From the NCBI GenBank assembly GCA_016200225.1, contig JACQFD010000040.1, positions 62,001 to 126,000 of the forward strand: a stretch of 64,000 nt of DNA, given 5' to 3'. The DNA comes from Planctomycetota bacterium. Its GTDB lineage: Bacteria > Planctomycetota > UBA1135 > JACQFD01. Position 1 is the stretch's first letter; every line of letters starts with the position of its first letter. Of this stretch, positions 60,445 through 64,000 are shown piece by piece. The translations under genes were made by a program, and so were the position numbers. Under the pieces are notes generated by a model, which worked only from the letters and a program-made list of their open reading frames with translations, was not told the origin of the DNA and searched no databases.

Positions 60445-61617
60445 ATGCGCCGTCTTTCACCCTTCCTTCTTGCTCTCGCGCTCGCCGCCGCGTGCGACCG
60501 CGCGGATTCGCAGGCCGCGACGCTTCCCGCCGGTTCGAAACCCGCGAGCGCGCTCGTGTTCGAGTCGATCGGCAACGATTTGGGGACCGTTGTCTGGCCC
60601 GACGGCGTCGACACGAATTTTAAATTTAAGAATCGCGGTTCGCACATCGTTAAAATTATCGATTATTATGCAAATTGCGGCTGCGCGAATCCGCGGCTGC
60701 GTATTCTTAAGGATGGAAAGATCGCGCGCGAGGGACACGGACGCGGCGAAGCGACCGGACCGTTGCTCGAGGTGAATCCCGGCGAGGCGGGCGAATTATT
60801 TGTACGATTCGAAACGCGCGGTCTCTCCGGAGAGGCGAAGGAACATTACTCGATGGTCACGCTCGTGACCGACGAAAACGCCGGTCCGATCGGATTATTT
60901 ATCAAAGCCGCGATCGAACGCAAATATGAAGTCGTGCCGGCGCAGGTGATGTTCGATTCGATGGGCGCGAAACAAACGCAAACAAAAGGCGTGAAAATCT
61001 ATGCATTGCTCCCCGGCGCGGCGGCGCCATTCGATGCAAAGATTATTTCCGCGCCGCCGTTCATCCGCGCCGAACCTTTCGAATATACAGTTGGCCAGCA
61101 GCGCCCCTATGTTGAAATCGGCCTGCTCGCGGGCCCGGGGTTAAAACGCGAAGTGTTGCAAGGCGAGGTCATCGTCGAGGGAAAATTCGGCCGGCCGAAA
61201 AACGACGATGCCGTGCGCGTCACAATTCCCGTTTTCGTGCCCGTCGTCGGCGACGTGCAGGTGAAGCCCGCGTTGTTCGATTTTCAAGTCGTCGATCCCG
61301 GCAAACCCGCGAAAGCCGCGCCCGTGACATTACAATTCCTCGACCCGGATCGGACGCTAAAATTAGGCGAAGCGACCATCGACGGAGACGGCGCGGCCGG
61401 TTTGAAACTTGAATGTAAACAATTGCCCCCGTCGTTCGACGCCGGAAGCAACAAATCGGTTTTGTATTCGCTCGTGCTGTCGAGCGCGGCCGGTTTCGAG
61501 TCGGTTTCGGCGTCCGGCGTCCACGGTTTGGTCCGCATTCCGACCAATCTGGATGAAATGCCCGAAGTGCGTCTTACGTATCGCGCTCTCGCGCGGCCGG
61601 TTCCGCCGCGAAAATAA
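60445..61617 (+). CDS. DUF1573-domain lipoprotein
   Basis: 390 residues from the ATG at 60445, chosen for the signal segment (RRLSPFLLALALAAAC) ending in a lipobox-like AAAC (Cys17). An ATG at 60427 is also possible. The DUF1573 signature is clear: LGTVVWPDGVDTNFKFKNRG and ANCGCANP, an Ig-like fold with a conserved CGC. Two further beta-rich segments follow. It precedes the metallophosphatase-cytochrome gene by 59 bases and is probably co-transcribed with it. Confidence 0.85.
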   Translation: MRRLSPFLLALALAAACDRADSQAATLPAGSKPASALVFESIGNDLGTVVWPDGVDTNFKFKNRGSHIVKIIDYYANCGCANPRLRILKDGKIAREGHGRGEATGPLLEVNPGEAGELFVRFETRGLSGEAKEHYSMVTLVTDENAGPIGLFIKAAIERKYEVVPAQVMFDSMGAKQTQTKGVKIYALLPGAAAPFDAKIISAPPFIRAEPFEYTVGQQRPYVEIGLLAGPGLKREVLQGEVIVEGKFGRPKNDDAVRVTIPVFVPVVGDVQVKPALFDFQVVDPGKPAKAAPVTLQFLDPDRTLKLGEATIDGDGAAGLKLECKQLPPSFDAGSNKSVLYSLVLSSAAGFESVSASGVHGLVRIPTNLDEMPEVRLTYRALARPVPPRK

Positions 61618-61676
61618 CCCCTTTCCTCGCCGAATTACTGTACGCGCCGTAACCCGCCCTCAAGACGCCGACGACA

Positions 61677-63212
61677 ATGCAACCATTCTTGAAAAGTACA
61701 TTTTACATTTCCACCGCCGCCGCGGCGGCCGCGCTGTTATTTCCGTATTGTTCAAAACAACAAAAACCCGGCGATGCGCCGACGTCCGCTTCCGCGCCCG
61801 CGCAGTCGTCCGCCGCGACGCCGCCCGCGATTCCGCAGCCGGTGGAATTGTTAAAAAAGCCCGACGCGCCCGGCGTGCATTTCATACTGATCGGATCGCA
61901 TCAGGGCGAACTCGAACCGTGCGGATGCAGCGGCGGACAGTTGGGCGGACTCGGTCGGATGAAAACGAAACTCGAGGCGATGGTGCAGGGCGATCCGACT
62001 ACGATTGTCATCGACGCGGGCGAATTGATAAAATCACATTCGCTCGACGGCTTGAACGCGATCGGCGAAGGCGCGGCTGCTATTCTTAAGATGGAATCGA
62101 CGCGCGGCGAAGTGGCCGCCGGAATTTTTCAGGAAATGCCGATATCCGTCGTCGGCCTCGGGCCGCGCGATCTGTTCGACGGCCGCGACGAGAGCAATCT
62201 GCGCGCGGCGTTGATGAGCATGCCCGGCGACACGGCGCGCTTTCCTACAATTCTGCGAAGAAATGTATTATGCAACGGCGCCGTCGGCGATTCGGTATCG
62301 ACGTCGGCGTTGATTACGACAAAAGGCGCCGGCGGCGCGCCGGTCTCCGTATTCGTAACATCACTGATCGATCAGGGCCGCGTCGATATGAAGAATCCGG
62401 CGGAGTCGCTCCACGACGAACTCGTAAAAAACGGAGGAAAGTATCGGTTGTCCGTTGTTATTTTTCACGGTTTTCGCGACCGCGCGGCCGCGTACGCCGC
62501 GGCGATTCCGGAGGTCGATCTGTGGCTCGTGGCGCCCGGAACGGGCTCGGCCGACGATCGCGCCTTCGCGGCGGGCGGCGGTTTCCTCGTGCACGCCGGC
62601 GACCGCGGCCGCAGCATCGTTAAACTAACGATCGGCCGAAGCGGCGGAAAGACCTCGGTCGAAAATTACGAATCGCCGCTCGTCAGCGCGAACGACCCGA
62701 ACGACAAGGGCGTTCAGGAAAAGATCGATGGTTATCGAACGAAACTCGGCGCCGCGAATCTCGTTGATTTGTTAAAATCGAAACGGCGCGTGGATCCCTC
62801 GCTGCGCGCGTACGCCGGATCGGAGGCGTGCAAGGAATGTCACAAATCCGCGTACGAAGTCTGGGAGAAAAGTAAACACGCGCACGCGCTCGAATCGTTA
62901 AAAGAGCGCAACGGAATCGTCGACCCGGAATGTATACAATGCCACGTCACCGGATGGCAGTTCGATCCGCCGGCCGGCGAAGTCGGCACCTATCGCGGCG
63001 AAGGCATCGGCAGCAAATTATCATTTGTATCGTGCGAATCGTGCCACGGCCCCGCTCTTAAACATAAAGACGCGCCGCTCATCTTCAAACCGCAGCGCGA
63101 CGTCGTGTGCGAGAAGTGCCACGATCATGACAATTCGCCGAACTTCGATCGCGCAAAATACTGGCCCAAGATCGCGCACAAGAAAGACCCGGCGCCGATC
63201 GATAAAAAATAG
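61677..63212 (+). CDS. Metallophosphatase-like domain fused to a tetraheme cytochrome c554-type domain
   Basis: 511 residues. The N-terminus has a hydrophobic segment and a Cys-containing end (LLFPYC), possibly a lipid anchor, then an Ala/Pro/Ser linker. Residues ~60-370 resemble 5'-nucleotidase/metallophosphatase folds (HFILIGSHQGELEPCGCSGG, TIVIDAGELIKS) but with EPCGC at the metal region. Residues ~375-500 carry four heme-binding CxxCH sites: CKECH, CIQCH, CESCH and CEKCH, as in cytochrome c554. Electron transfer outside the cytoplasm is likely. Loss of usual metal ligands suggests that the N-terminal domain may bind and not cleave. Confidence 0.87.
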   Translation: MQPFLKSTFYISTAAAAAALLFPYCSKQQKPGDAPTSASAPAQSSAATPPAIPQPVELLKKPDAPGVHFILIGSHQGELEPCGCSGGQLGGLGRMKTKLEAMVQGDPTTIVIDAGELIKSHSLDGLNAIGEGAAAILKMESTRGEVAAGIFQEMPISVVGLGPRDLFDGRDESNLRAALMSMPGDTARFPTILRRNVLCNGAVGDSVSTSALITTKGAGGAPVSVFVTSLIDQGRVDMKNPAESLHDELVKNGGKYRLSVVIFHGFRDRAAAYAAAIPEVDLWLVAPGTGSADDRAFAAGGGFLVHAGDRGRSIVKLTIGRSGGKTSVENYESPLVSANDPNDKGVQEKIDGYRTKLGAANLVDLLKSKRRVDPSLRAYAGSEACKECHKSAYEVWEKSKHAHALESLKERNGIVDPECIQCHVTGWQFDPPAGEVGTYRGEGIGSKLSFVSCESCHGPALKHKDAPLIFKPQRDVVCEKCHDHDNSPNFDRAKYWPKIAHKKDPAPIDKK

Positions 63213-63221
63213 ATCGGAGTT

Positions 63222-63998
63222 TTACTTACATATAAAGATCTCGGCGGGCGCGGCCGCGACGGCGGCGTGAAACTCCCGCGGCGCTTCGCCGTCCGCATCG
63301 ACGCGAATCGTATAATTCCCGCGCCGCAACGGCCGTTCGACGCGCGTATTTGTTATATATTCGGCCAGCACCACGAGGCCTTCATCATTAAGAATCGTGG
63401 CGAGCCGCGGCCACGGCGAACATCCGGTCCCGTCGATGATGAGTTTTCCGTCGAGCGGCCGCGCGACGAGATGGACATTCTCAACCGAGCCGTGGGTCGT
63501 ATCGACGGCGACGGGGCCGGCGAAGAGTTCGACGCCCGAATATAAATAACCAATACCGGGCCGGCTGAACGTTAATATTACTTTTCCGCGGGCGACTCTC
63601 TTCAGATACAGAACGCCGTTTGTATCGATTGGAATAACTCCGCCGAGATCATTTACATGCGGCCATTCGACCGGATCGGGATAGCGCGCAAAAACATTTC
63701 CGGAGAGCGGCTTGCCATTTTCGTCGGTTACGGTTCCAAGAATTGAAACCGGCCTCGTGAGGCGCACGTCGACCGTGAGATCCGAGCTTGGATCGATGTT
63801 GCAATATTGAGAGAATGAAGCGTATCCTTTAGCAACTCCCTCCACCTCAATCACGAGCGTGCCGGGAAGAATATTATTTATAGTAGCTGTCCCCGAATCG
63901 TCCGAAACGGCAAACTTGCCACCGCCCTGTCGCGTCATCGCGTGTACGGACACTCCTTTGACGGCAGCTCCCGACTGGTCGTCGACGAGCCGCGCGCG
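63222..63998 (-). CDS. CarboxypepD_reg-type protein, N-terminal part beyond the window
   Basis: The frame stays open to the right edge: translation of 63954-63998 continues without a stop as RARLVDDQSGAAVKG, a normal start of a carboxypeptidase-regulatory repeat, so the internal GTG at 63953 is not the real start. The visible ~259 residues hold at least two such Ig-like units (DQSGAAVKGVSVHAM, DENGKPLSGNVFARY) and end with AAPAEIFICK. It converges on the multiheme cytochrome gene with a 9-base gap and resembles the extracytoplasmic part of the sigma-fusion protein at 57.4-60.3 kb. Confidence 0.8.
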   Translation of the reverse strand, partial: RARLVDDQSGAAVKGVSVHAMTRQGGGKFAVSDDSGTATINNILPGTLVIEVEGVAKGYASFSQYCNIDPSSDLTVDVRLTRPVSILGTVTDENGKPLSGNVFARYPDPVEWPHVNDLGGVIPIDTNGVLYLKRVARGKVILTFSRPGIGYLYSGVELFAGPVAVDTTHGSVENVHLVARPLDGKLIIDGTGCSPWPRLATILNDEGLVVLAEYITNTRVERPLRRGNYTIRVDADGEAPREFHAAVAAAPAEIFICK

Positions 63999-64000
63999 AA

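Overview
The window reads as a piece of chromosome from a GC-rich, Gram-negative-type bacterium, most likely a member of the Planctomycetota. This placement rests on gene style, not on a marker gene, because no rRNA is present. The window holds a Tat-exported Gfo/Idh/MocA oxidoreductase, many secreted or lipid-anchored HEAT and TPR proteins, a long FG-GAP protein with a distinctive C-terminal domain, two carboxypeptidase-regulatory-like (CarboxypepD_reg) proteins, one of them fused to an ECF sigma factor, a DUF1573 lipoprotein, and a metallophosphatase-like multiheme cytochrome. I see no insertion sequence, prophage, CRISPR array, integrase or rRNA. Coding density is high and most genes are ordinary chromosomal genes.

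Layout. 1-5.9 kb: tail of a secreted protein with a clear terminator, a tRNA-dihydrouridine synthase, a HEAT lipoprotein, a pilin-like protein with pentapeptide repeats, the CCA-adding enzyme and a small coiled-coil protein. 5.9-10 kb (minus): dxr, rseP and a UbiA-family prenyltransferase as a tight operon. 10-15.6 kb (plus): NUDIX hydrolase, purM, an exported alpha/beta-hydrolase-like protein, a membrane spermidine-synthase-like protein and a small anchored protein. 15.6-23.3 kb: a large HEAT protein, a degenerate NtrC-type regulator, and the sdhCAB operon followed by an inositol-phosphatase-family gene. 23.5-27.1 kb: histidine phosphatase, class III CoA-transferase, Tat-exported oxidoreductase. 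27.1-33.4 kb (minus): SEC-C protein, then a MacA/MacB-like adaptor, ATPase and permease, then an ApbE lipoprotein. 33.5-38 kb: zincin-like peptidase, an AT-richer lipoprotein, a secreted (alpha/alpha)6-barrel-like protein and CvpA.

38-45 kb is the most interesting part. A well-conserved cobalamin riboswitch lies on the minus strand, upstream of a secreted YVTN-type beta-propeller gene and then a short ThiC-family gene. A plus-strand FG-GAP protein follows. 45-53 kb (minus): HEAT/thioredoxin-like protein, aroA, TPR/HEAT lipoprotein, galE, dacB, suhB-like phosphatase and tRNA-Leu(CAA). 53-55.5 kb: a PurC-MtnA fusion and a small conserved-looking protein. 55.7-64 kb: a secreted protein, the sigma factor-transmembrane-CarboxypepD_reg fusion, the DUF1573 lipoprotein, the metallophosphatase-tetraheme cytochrome fusion, and an incomplete CarboxypepD_reg gene running off the right edge.

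How the genes work together. Housekeeping functions cover isoprenoid and quinone-type metabolism (dxr, UbiA, sdhCAB), purine synthesis (purM, purC), aromatic amino acids (aroA), envelope assembly (rseP, dacB, galE, cvpA) and tRNA maturation (dus, cca). The accessory layer is mostly exported repeat proteins. The leading candidates for new biology are the B12-riboswitch/propeller/ThiC-like locus, the PurC-MtnA fusion and the membrane-spanning sigma factor. All positions and motifs were read by eye. Family assignments come from motif knowledge, since no database search was run.
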